5,974 bases of DNA from Candidatus Aerophobota bacterium. GTDB taxonomy: Bacteria > Aerophobota > Aerophobia > Aerophobales > AE-B3A. The DNA lies in the NCBI GenBank assembly GCA_030672445.1, contig DAOVGK010000054.1:1-5974 (forward strand), written 5' to 3'. Shown here in pieces: positions 1 to 5,501 of the stretch. The first letter of the stretch is position 1, and the number at the start of each line of letters is the position of its first letter. The notes beneath the pieces were generated by a model. It was not told the origin of the DNA. It saw only the letters and a program-made list of their open reading frames with translations, and ran no database searches. The position numbers and the translations under genes were made by a program.

Positions 1-263
1 ACGAGAATATCTATTACCCCTAATTTTTCCACCACATACTGGCTCAGCTCTTTAACCTCTTTACTTTTGCTGACATCGGCCTTCTTGTAAACTGCCTTTT
101 CTCTACCGACCTTTTGGATTTCTCTTGCCGCCTCTTTCAGAATTTCTTCATTAATATCATTTAGAGCTACTCTGGCTCCTTCCTGGGCAAACCTCAAGGC
201 AATGGCTTTGCCAATTCCTCTTGCTGATCCAGTAACTAAGGCAATTTTACCTTTTAGTTCCAC
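1..263 (-). CDS. Short-chain dehydrogenase/reductase (SDR), N-terminal 87 residues, C-terminus outside window
   Basis: This reading frame begins at a GTG (263-261) and is open to the left edge. The protein begins [18 protein letters not shown]. Residues 11-18 (TGSARGIG) are the TGxxxGxG dinucleotide-binding motif of classical SDRs. Asp36, at the end of the second strand (ALNDIN), suggests a preference for NAD(H) over NADP(H). Asp63 in ADVS matches the residue that contacts the adenine ring. The catalytic Ser and YxxxK lie beyond the window, so activity cannot be checked. GTG is the only plausible start: an in-frame TAG lies 21 codons upstream and no ATG or TTG intervenes. The Shine-Dalgarno match is weak (AAGAG, 278-274). 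The gene follows the 285-residue barrel gene on the same strand after 110 bases and probably belongs to the same transcript, oxidising or reducing a sugar or polyol. SDR membership is near certain; the substrate is unknown. Confidence 0.93.
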   Translation of the reverse strand, partial: MELKGKIALVTGSARGIGKAIALRFAQEGARVALNDINEEILKEAAREIQKVGREKAVYKKADVSKSKEVKELSQYVVEKLGVIDIL

Positions 264-346
264 TTCATATTTTCTCTTATTTAGGCTTAACTTGCGCCCT
301 TTAACTTTTAGGACGAGAGTCTATATTCTTAAATTTAATGGTAATT

Positions 347-372
347 CCTGCTTCTCACCACCTGAGAATAGG
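347..372 (-). other. Intergenic hairpin just after the 285-residue barrel gene
   Basis: Read on the minus strand, TTCTCA (368-363) and TGAGAA (357-352) form a perfect 6-bp stem around the loop GGTGG. It is extended by CCT/AGG pairing (372-370 with 349-347) across a small internal loop. It starts one base after the TAA stop of the upstream gene. No run of T follows, so it is not a standard intrinsic terminator. It may be a weak processing or mRNA-stability element between that gene and the SDR. It could also be chance. Confidence 0.35.
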
Positions 373-373
373 A

Positions 374-1231
374 TTATTTTGTAATCTCGAGAACATTGTT
401 AGAAAGGTATTTAAGACTTTCCCTTACGTATAGATCAGGATCTTGAATCTTCTGCCCAATTTCTCCTAGTTCAAGGGAGGCTACCGCTGCCTCATTATAT
501 CTAGCACAGGTTTCATCAATCCCTATCTCAATCAACTTTCGTAGATAATCAGGAACTCGAGTTACTCCCCTGCCAATTATCCAGTTTGCGTGAGCCTTAC
601 CGTCATTGTCACTTATATGGACATGCAGAACCCTATCTTTTAATTTTTCTAAAGTCCTGGGAGATTCCCTGGTAATGGCCAGATGTCCTATATCAATATT
701 AGCAAATAAATTGGGGGCGTCTACATCCTCGATCATTTTAGCCATAGAAGTGGTATCATTGATGACATAATAGACCGAGGGATCGAGCTCTAAAGTCAAA
801 AAAATATCAAAATTAGAAAGCCACTCACAGTAGTCTTTGATAAAATTAACCGCGTTAACCCAGGCTTCTTCTCGACTGGTTTCGAGAGTTTTCCATCCCC
901 CACCAAATCCAAGGAGGACCTGTCTTCCTCTGAGTTCAGCCTGAAATTCGGTGCAAGATTTTAGATAGGAAAGGCACCTTTCCCTTTCTTTGGCATCATT
1001 AGAAGCAATATTCCTCGGGACGAGCATGACCATTCCTGAAGAGATCAAACCCAGCTCTTGAAATTTGTGGGCGATTTTTCTTCTCTCGGCTTGGTTCAAT
1101 GTCCGGGGATCGCCACTGCCGTAAGCTAAAACATCAACATACTTAAATCCAAGAGAATTTATCCTATCCAGACTCTTATACAAGTCAATACCAGCTATTT
1201 CCCATATAGAGTTGTTAATTCCCAGTCTCAT
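374..1231 (-). CDS. Xylose-isomerase-like TIM-barrel sugar (phosphate) isomerase/epimerase, 285 aa
   Basis: This is a cytoplasmic single-domain protein of the AP endonuclease 2 / xylose isomerase-like superfamily, the fold of D-tagatose 3-epimerase, IolE and IolI. Length fits the family (about 260-300). The expected strand ends are present: LGINNSIW at the N-terminus, LTLELDP with Glu148, ANIDIGHLA with Asp180 and His183, LHVHISDND with His205, and ASLELGE with Glu254. Glu148, Asp180, His205 and Glu254 match the divalent-metal quartet of tagatose-epimerase-type enzymes, and His183 the conserved substrate contact, so the enzyme looks intact. The ATG start has a full AGGAGG seven bases upstream. 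It lies 28 bases after the other barrel gene and 110 bases before the SDR, which points to a shared pathway. Likely activity is keto-sugar epimerisation or aldose-ketose isomerisation. A 2-keto-inositol dehydratase-type or 3-keto-glycoside lyase-type role cannot be excluded. Confidence 0.88.
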   Translation of the reverse strand: MRLGINNSIWEIAGIDLYKSLDRINSLGFKYVDVLAYGSGDPRTLNQAERRKIAHKFQELGLISSGMVMLVPRNIASNDAKERERCLSYLKSCTEFQAELRGRQVLLGFGGGWKTLETSREEAWVNAVNFIKDYCEWLSNFDIFLTLELDPSVYYVINDTTSMAKMIEDVDAPNLFANIDIGHLAITRESPRTLEKLKDRVLHVHISDNDGKAHANWIIGRGVTRVPDYLRKLIEIGIDETCARYNEAAVASLELGEIGQKIQDPDLYVRESLKYLSNNVLEITK

Positions 1232-1238
1232 TCTTTTT

Positions 1239-1244
1239 CCTCCT
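1239..1244 (-). promoter_or_regulatory. Strong ribosome binding site for the 285-residue barrel gene
   Basis: The minus strand reads AGGAGG, a perfect anti-16S match, seven bases before the ATG at 1231-1229. It lies in the 28-base gap after the upstream barrel gene and supports independent initiation there. Confidence 0.85.
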
Positions 1245-1259
1245 TTTTGCTACTACTAA

Positions 1260-2228
1260 TCAGCTCAAATTTAAGACTTTGTTTTGAAGGTAGGAAAAAA
1301 TCTTAGGAGTGTTTCTTTCTTTCATTAATTGAAAAACGCGTGAGGAGTCAATATTTTTCAACATGTGCTCGATGTTTCTCATAAATTCAATACTGGTAGT
1401 GAAGACTTCTACCGGATTTAGATTTTTGGGGGAGACATCCATGGCGATCCAGCCCTGGTAGTCATATTTTCTTAAATAGAAGAGTAGTTCCAGGTAATCC
1501 CAAAAGTTGACGGACCCGGGAATTAAATCCCAGTCCCAATTTCTAAAATTATCGTTGATGTGTAGGTAAAATAACTTGCCTTTGCTAACCAAGAGCGATA
1601 CAGATTCAGCCGGATTTTCACCTGCCTGAAGGGCATGACCTACGTCGAGAGTTATACCAACATTTTCCCTATCCACCTCGTGGCAAAAGTGTAGAGCTTT
1701 GCCTACTGTCCCTACAATAGTGCGAACCACTGGTTCACTCATTTTGTATTCCAGGCTAATTTTAATATCTGACCTGTAGTTGGCTACCCTTTTTATTGCC
1801 TCAATCAAGTTTTTCCAGGCCTCTTGATAGTTTACCTGAAAGGAATAATCATGGCCATCATTTAAAAGGCACACAGTGATTAAGTTGCAATCTAATTGAT
1901 AAGCCCTGTCCATTGCTTGCTTTAAAACCTCCTCTGCCTCCCTCCTCGTCTTTTCTGAGGGAGAAGTCAGGGAGCCATATGTCCATCGAGGTTCAGCCTT
2001 TAAGTTCACGTTAACTGCAGAAACTCCCAATCTATATTTCTCTATTAAGCTTCTTAACCTGTCAAAGTCACTGAAATCCGATGGATAAATCACCTCCACC
2101 CCCTGGAGTCCCTTTATTTTGGAGGCTAGCTCGAGCTTTTCTTCGAGTCTCCTCTCGGTTTGATACTCTGTAAATCGATCCCGTAGTTTCCCCAAAAAAC
2201 CGGTGATAACCGAATATTTTATCTCCAT
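1260..2228 (-). CDS. TIM-barrel sugar isomerase, L-rhamnose-isomerase-like, 322 aa
   Basis: This is a second xylose-isomerase-like barrel, clearly different from its neighbour. Visible landmarks, numbered from the ATG at 2228, are Glu160 (ISLEYK), Asp195 and His198 (ITLDVGHA), His223 (LHINDN) and Asp264 (IAMDVSP). The stretch 223-245, with HINDN followed by DWD at 232-234, PGSVNFWDY and a conserved Trp243, resembles the metal-2 region of L-rhamnose-isomerase-type enzymes, where a His and two Asp bind a second divalent ion. The family interconverts aldoses and ketoses. After residue 267 comes a helical tail. The chosen ATG has AAAGGAG five bases upstream; extending to an in-frame TTG at 2258 would add ten residues with no good ribosome site. 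The next gene starts 28 bases downstream. The fold call is firm. Rhamnose is not established as the substrate, since this subfamily includes many uncharacterised members. Confidence 0.85.
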   Translation of the reverse strand: MEIKYSVITGFLGKLRDRFTEYQTERRLEEKLELASKIKGLQGVEVIYPSDFSDFDRLRSLIEKYRLGVSAVNVNLKAEPRWTYGSLTSPSEKTRREAEEVLKQAMDRAYQLDCNLITVCLLNDGHDYSFQVNYQEAWKNLIEAIKRVANYRSDIKISLEYKMSEPVVRTIVGTVGKALHFCHEVDRENVGITLDVGHALQAGENPAESVSLLVSKGKLFYLHINDNFRNWDWDLIPGSVNFWDYLELLFYLRKYDYQGWIAMDVSPKNLNPVEVFTTSIEFMRNIEHMLKNIDSSRVFQLMKERNTPKIFSYLQNKVLNLS

Positions 2229-2233
2229 ATTTT

Positions 2234-2240
2234 CTCCTTT
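2234..2240 (-). promoter_or_regulatory. Ribosome binding site that decides the 322-residue start
   Basis: The minus strand reads AAAGGAG, five bases before the ATG at 2228-2226. It favours this ATG over the in-frame TTG at 2258, so the first ten residues of the longer frame are probably not translated. Confidence 0.8.
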
Positions 2241-2329
2241 ATCTAAATCAGGATTCAACTACTCCAGCTATTGAGCCACTTATAAGGTATTCTGGAATAT
2301 CATATAAATGGCTACAAAGGTTAAAAGAC

Positions 2330-2340
2330 GCCCTGAGGGC
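2330..2340 (-). terminator. Possible weak terminator or operator-like palindrome after the GH-like gene
   Basis: On the minus strand GCCCTCAGGGC is an 11-base palindrome. As RNA it gives a GC-rich 4-bp stem (GCCC/GGGC) with a three-base loop, and GTCTTTT follows at 2329-2323. It lies 54 bases after the GH-like stop codon, in the 166-base gap 2229-2394. The stem is short and the T-run is only four bases, so any termination would be partial. A protein-binding palindrome is the alternative. I see no other convincing element in this gap. Confidence 0.3.
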
Positions 2341-2394
2341 ATAAAATATGAGCGACTCCACAAAAATGCTTTAACATGCCAATTATAGCCATAC

Positions 2395-3432
2395 TCAGCT
2401 CTGGTGGCTTTTGAGATTGCGACGATTAGTTTGTCCTGTAATCTCTGCTACTCGGCTAAAAAACTTCTGTTTAGCTTTAGTGTTTATTTCCCAATTAACC
2501 GGAGGTGATTGAAAACCGTCCTTATAATTATTCTTGCCTTGATCATAATATCCCCACGAAGTGTAGACTTCGAAAGCAGCATCCAAATTTCGAGTATCCG
2601 TTCCGTCCTCGTTAAAAACAATGGGTTTTGGCTGGTTGCGATATACTCCAGTGCGACGAATTTTCTTGACTAATTGTTTTATACTATCGGGCATCTGGTG
2701 ATTGCCATGTACAAGAATAAGATCTGCCTCTTCCAGTACTTCCTCTGTAGGTAATTTTCCGCCGGAGAAACTTGTAGAAACTAGAAGACGACGGCCCTCA
2801 GTTGTCAAATTCTTCGCACGTCTAATCAGCCCATGGACACGGCCAGGTTTGAGAATCTCGTGTTCATACGCTGGAACATCACACTCATTGTTGATTTCCA
2901 CAATTATATTCTCATACTTAGTTTCTGATAGCCATCCGACAGCATTTTTCACACCTACAATGACTGCTTTCTCATCCTCCAATTGCTCGTCCTGGCCGAA
3001 GTAGTACAAACCAACGATTACAGCCATTCCTAGCTCATCAGCTGCTGCCAAAACTTCCCGGGTTCTGGATAAATATGCCGGTTTTAAACTGCCATCAGAT
3101 CGAAAAGCGCTGTTTATCCACGGCTGAGAAAGCTCTGTTTGAACGATAGGCATTCCACCCTGCAGGTTAACCGTGAATGCCAATATACCTTGATTTTTCC
3201 AAGCCGGTAAGGCTGTGATGAATTCTTCCGTAATCCGATCTGGATCCCATTCGTTCATGTCTGGATAAAGCCAGCATTGTCTAGTGTCTGGGTTCTCATC
3301 ATCAAAAATGGCCTGCACAGCACGTACATTAAACAACAGCCCTTCTACAGGCTTACCTTCAAACACCCGCCCACTGTACGTATACCGACCATTAATTTTG
3401 AATTTGTCTGCTTCGATCGACAGCTTTGTCAT
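2395..3432 (-). CDS. Putative cytoplasmic glycoside hydrolase, clan GH-A-like TIM barrel, family not recognised, 345 aa
   Basis: I do not recognise an exact family. The N-terminus (FKINGRYTYSGR, residues 11-22) resembles the 'ING' opening of many GH-A clan proteins. Helix-strand alternation follows: GILAFTVNLQGG at 82-93, MAVIVGLYYFGQ at 136-147, and NIIVEINNECD at 175-185. Asn182-Glu183 matches the Asn-Glu acid/base signature at the end of strand 4 in clan GH-A. Glu275, in PIVFNEDG (270-277), sits where the strand-7 nucleophile is expected, 92 residues later. His242 and His245 (LVHGNHQ) may line the active site. There is no signal peptide or membrane segment, so the protein should act in the cytoplasm on an imported glycoside. 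The ATG at 3432 is preferred because GGGAG lies seven bases upstream; a GTG two codons earlier is only one base from that site. It sits between the permease and isomerase genes, which supports a catabolic role. The catalytic assignment is inference. Confidence 0.7.
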   Translation of the reverse strand: MTKLSIEADKFKINGRYTYSGRVFEGKPVEGLLFNVRAVQAIFDDENPDTRQCWLYPDMNEWDPDRITEEFITALPAWKNQGILAFTVNLQGGMPIVQTELSQPWINSAFRSDGSLKPAYLSRTREVLAAADELGMAVIVGLYYFGQDEQLEDEKAVIVGVKNAVGWLSETKYENIIVEINNECDVPAYEHEILKPGRVHGLIRRAKNLTTEGRRLLVSTSFSGGKLPTEEVLEEADLILVHGNHQMPDSIKQLVKKIRRTGVYRNQPKPIVFNEDGTDTRNLDAAFEVYTSWGYYDQGKNNYKDGFQSPPVNWEINTKAKQKFFSRVAEITGQTNRRNLKSHQS

Positions 3433-3439
3433 TTTCACT

Positions 3440-3448
3440 CTCCCACCT
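3440..3448 (-). promoter_or_regulatory. Ribosome binding site for the GH-like gene
   Basis: The minus strand reads AGGTGGGAG, with GGGAG at 3444-3440 seven bases before the ATG at 3432-3430. It rules against the upstream in-frame GTG at 3438. The rest of the 134-base gap (3433-3566) is AT-rich and shows no hairpin or promoter that I can support. Confidence 0.7.
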
Positions 3449-3566
3449 TTTTGAATTCGAAGTTGCTGTATCTACCCTATTTAAAACAAACTCATATCAC
3501 TAAGTTGCCCTTCTCTATCTTGTGTGGAATTAATCAATCCTGTGCTATAAAAACAAAATTTCTTCC

Positions 3567-4421
3567 TTAAGCTTTAATAGCACCGGCCGTAATACCACTA
3601 GTTACGTACCTCTGGGCCAGAAAAAATAGCACGAATGCTGGAATTGTTGTTGCTACCGAAGCAGCCATAAACTCAGATATGTAGTTCATCTGCCCCGCCT
3701 CTCCGATCAAATCTCTCAGCCCAACCGCCAGAGGCTTCTTGCTGCCACTACTCAACATTATAGAGGCCCACATAAACTCCTTCCAGGCATGCATAAAAGC
3801 CCACGCTCCTACGGCTACTATCCCTGGTATGGAAAGGGGCAAAGCTATACGGAGGTAAGCCCCCATTCTTGAGCATCCATCAATCATTGCTGCTTCTTCT
3901 AGTTCTACAGGGTAGGCGCTACCGAAATAAGCTCGTAGCATTAAAGTACTGAAAGGAAGAGTCCCGGCTATGTAAGCAAGAATTAATCCCGCGTAATTGT
4001 TCACCAATCCCAGTCGATACATCCAGAAGTAAAAAGGAACAATGGTTACAATCCCCGGCAAGAGTTGACAAATTAAAAGGAGGAGAATTATCAATTTACT
4101 TCCTCTGAACCCTACTCGACTCAGACTGTAACCAGCCATGGAGGCAAGAACAACCGTCGTAGCCACCGTTGTTCCAGTTACAAAAAGGCTGTTAGCAAAA
4201 TACCGAGCTAGAGGAAATATACGCCAGGGATTTATCAGGTTTTCCCAGACTATCCTTGACGGAAACCAGGTGGGAGGAGATGAGAACAATTCCGTGTTTG
4301 GTTTTAGAGCACTGATAGTCATCCAGTAGAAGGGGAAAAGAACAAAGATTAGAAAGCACAAACTGATAATTACAAACCAAAAACCTCTACTAAAAATTGG
4401 CCACTTGCTAGAGAAGGACAC
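3567..4421 (-). CDS. Carbohydrate ABC transporter permease, MalG/UgpE type (CUT1), 284 aa
   Basis: This is an inner-membrane subunit of a sugar importer. Hydrophobic segments lie near residues 13-35, 78-100, 109-130, 142-163, 197-215 and 250-270, six in all, as expected for MalG-type permeases. The cytoplasmic EAA loop that docks on the ATPase is at 175-195 and starts EEAAMIDG, with the conserved Gly182 and a closing ALP. Length is typical (270-300). The start is a GTG that shares its first base with the TAG stop of the upstream permease (TAGTG), a sign of translational coupling. AAGGAG seven bases upstream lies inside the last codons of that gene. The C-terminus ends TAGAIKA, and a terminal Ala/Lys-rich tail of this sort is usual in the family. 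It pairs with the MalF-type permease and the upstream binding protein. Substrate specificity cannot be read from permeases. Confidence 0.95.
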   Translation of the reverse strand: MSFSSKWPIFSRGFWFVIISLCFLIFVLFPFYWMTISALKPNTELFSSPPTWFPSRIVWENLINPWRIFPLARYFANSLFVTGTTVATTVVLASMAGYSLSRVGFRGSKLIILLLLICQLLPGIVTIVPFYFWMYRLGLVNNYAGLILAYIAGTLPFSTLMLRAYFGSAYPVELEEAAMIDGCSRMGAYLRIALPLSIPGIVAVGAWAFMHAWKEFMWASIMLSSGSKKPLAVGLRDLIGEAGQMNYISEFMAASVATTIPAFVLFFLAQRYVTSGITAGAIKA

Positions 4422-5350
4422 TACTCCTCTCCTTTTGATGTATATTTCATATAAATGTAACCGATAACTCCTGCCAATATCAAAATGATCACGCCAGCAG
4501 CGGAAGCAAGGCCCATTTTGTAGTGGATAAAAGCTCGATTGTAGATAAATATTGGAGTGACGTTTGTAGAATCCTGAGGTCCACCGCCGGTCATTAGATA
4601 ATTGGTAGGAAAATGACTAAGATTCCATATTGTGGAAAGAGTAACCACAACAAACATAACTGGCATCAGGAACGGCAGAGTAATATGCCGAAACTGCTGC
4701 AATTTGTTGGCCCCATCTACCCGAGCTGCATCATATATAGTCTGAGGTACGCTCTGCAATCCTGCCAGGAACATAATCATCTTGAAGGGAAAAGAAAACC
4801 ATACTCTTACGGTCAGCACTGACCAGAAGGGTAGACCCAAACCGAGAAACTTTATATTCATAGCACCCAGAAAAGCAACTGGAGCGTCAATGATGCGTAG
4901 CTTCATCAGCACAGTATTGAGAGGGCTGAAACTCTTACTGAACATCCAAACCCATACATAAGCAATCACTATCATTGGAGTAATCCAGGGCAGGAAACCG
5001 ATTGAGCGATATATGCCGATTACTCTCGATGATCGATTTAGAAAAAGGGCTGCCAAAAGGCCGATCACGGTACTGATAGCAACCGAAAGAACCGCAAAAA
5101 GCACAGTATTACCAAGGATAAATAGAAAACGTAAATCACTTAACAGATTAAGATAATTTCGAAAACCGATGTAGGGCTTACCGGGCGTTATCAAAGTATA
5201 GTCGTAAAAGCTCAGCCTAATGCCGGTAATAATCGGATAAATGATTAGAATACCGATGATAGCGATAGTTGGAGCAACCATAAGGTAGGGAAAAGCTTGA
5301 TCAAAACTCAATTGAAATCTTAACCTTTTCAAATTACTAGATTCTTGCAT
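4421..5350 (-). CDS. Carbohydrate ABC transporter permease, MalF/UgpA type (CUT1), 309 aa
   Basis: This is the partner membrane subunit of the importer. The N-terminal sequence FPYLMVAPTIAIIGILIIYP (20-39) is the typical first membrane segment of UgpA/LacF-like permeases. Further segments lie near 77-104, 114-137, 170-198, 228-248 and 282-302. The EAA loop is at 206-226 (YDAARVDGANKLQQF followed by a closing TLP), with Gly213 conserved. The motif TGGGP at 254-258 is also characteristic. At 309 residues it has the short form without MalF's large periplasmic insertion. The ATG at 5350 has only a weak ribosome site (AGGG, eight bases upstream at 5362-5359), unlike the strong sites of the other genes. 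Its leader contains competing inverted repeats that could limit initiation. It follows the binding-protein gene after 151 bases and overlaps the next permease by one base. Family assignment is firm; the transported sugar is unknown. Confidence 0.95.
   Translation of the reverse strand: MQESSNLKRLRFQLSFDQAFPYLMVAPTIAIIGILIIYPIITGIRLSFYDYTLITPGKPYIGFRNYLNLLSDLRFLFILGNTVLFAVLSVAISTVIGLLAALFLNRSSRVIGIYRSIGFLPWITPMIVIAYVWVWMFSKSFSPLNTVLMKLRIIDAPVAFLGAMNIKFLGLGLPFWSVLTVRVWFSFPFKMIMFLAGLQSVPQTIYDAARVDGANKLQQFRHITLPFLMPVMFVVVTLSTIWNLSHFPTNYLMTGGGPQDSTNVTPIFIYNRAFIHYKMGLASAAGVIILILAGVIGYIYMKYTSKGEE
4424..4435 (-). promoter_or_regulatory. Ribosome binding site embedded in the end of the first permease gene
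   Basis: The minus strand reads AAAGGAGAGGAG directly before TAGTG. AAGGAG is seven bases from the GTG start of the MalG-type gene. The same bases encode the last Lys-Gly-Glu-Glu of the MalF-type gene. This layout supports the GTG start and coupling of the two permeases. Confidence 0.8.
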
Positions 5351-5355
5351 TTTAA

Positions 5356-5397
5356 AAACCCTAGTATATAAGTTCCTTTGATAGAGACAAAGGGTTT
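5356..5397 (-). other. Competing inverted repeats in the leader of the MalF-type gene
   Basis: Two stems share one left arm on the minus strand. Stem A pairs CCTTTG (5393-5388) with CAAAGG (5380-5375) around a seven-base loop. Stem B pairs AAACCCT (5397-5391) with AGGGTTT (5362-5356), a perfect 7-bp match. Stem B would cover the AGGG that is the only ribosome site candidate for the permease ATG at 5350. They cannot form together because both use 5391-5393. The arrangement could tune permease translation relative to the binding protein. The stems are short, so chance is possible and no effector is evident. Confidence 0.35.
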
Positions 5398-5454
5398 ATT
5401 GTACCCCACGATCTCTTGGTCACTGAAGTAGACACTGTAAAGCTCAGTTTCACA

Positions 5455-5486
5455 CCCGGTAGAGAAGTGACTTCTCCTCTACCGGG
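5455..5486 (-). other. Strong intercistronic hairpin after the binding-protein gene
   Basis: The minus strand forms an outer 7-bp stem, CCCGGTA with TACCGGG. A three-base GAG bulge follows, then an inner 6-bp stem, GAGAAG with CTTCTC, around the loop TCA. It can also be drawn as a continuous 10-bp stem with an internal bulge. It begins 16 bases after the binding-protein stop. The bases that follow (TGTGAAACTG) hold no T-run, so it is not a classical intrinsic terminator. Hairpins at this position, as between malE and malF in E. coli, protect the upstream mRNA from 3' decay and let binding protein be made in excess over permeases. That role is inferred here by position. No matching second copy is seen in the window. 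Confidence 0.7.
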
Positions 5487-5501
5487 ATTCTTACCTTTTA
5501 C

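Noticed and set aside
202..384. A 60-residue plus-strand frame across the SDR start and the gap
   Set aside because: It is antisense to the SDR coding region at one end and has no recognisable ribosome site. The opposite strand holds a clear SDR motif.
374..2228. The two barrel genes as halves of one frameshifted gene or a recent duplication
   Set aside because: Each has its own start, ribosome site and complete metal-ligand set, and the sequences do not align beyond the superfamily motifs.
2229..2258. TTG start extending the 322-residue barrel protein by ten residues
   Set aside because: The ATG at 2228 has AAAGGAG at ideal spacing and begins at the usual family N-terminus. The extension is polar and covers that ribosome site.
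2382..2387. Perfect TATAAT on the minus strand just after the GH-like gene
   Set aside because: No acceptable -35 hexamer lies 16-18 bases upstream (AAGCCA is found) and no proper extended -10 TGn is present. In AT-rich DNA this match is expected by chance.
3277..3570. A 97-residue plus-strand frame spanning the gap 3433-3566
   Set aside because: Most of it is antisense to the GH-like gene, it has no good ribosome site, and its composition is not protein-like.
5455..5486. Calling the hairpin an intrinsic terminator
   Set aside because: On the coding strand the stem is followed by TGTGAAACTG with no T-run, and the permease genes downstream need to be transcribed. The T-rich side is on the plus strand, where no gene ends.
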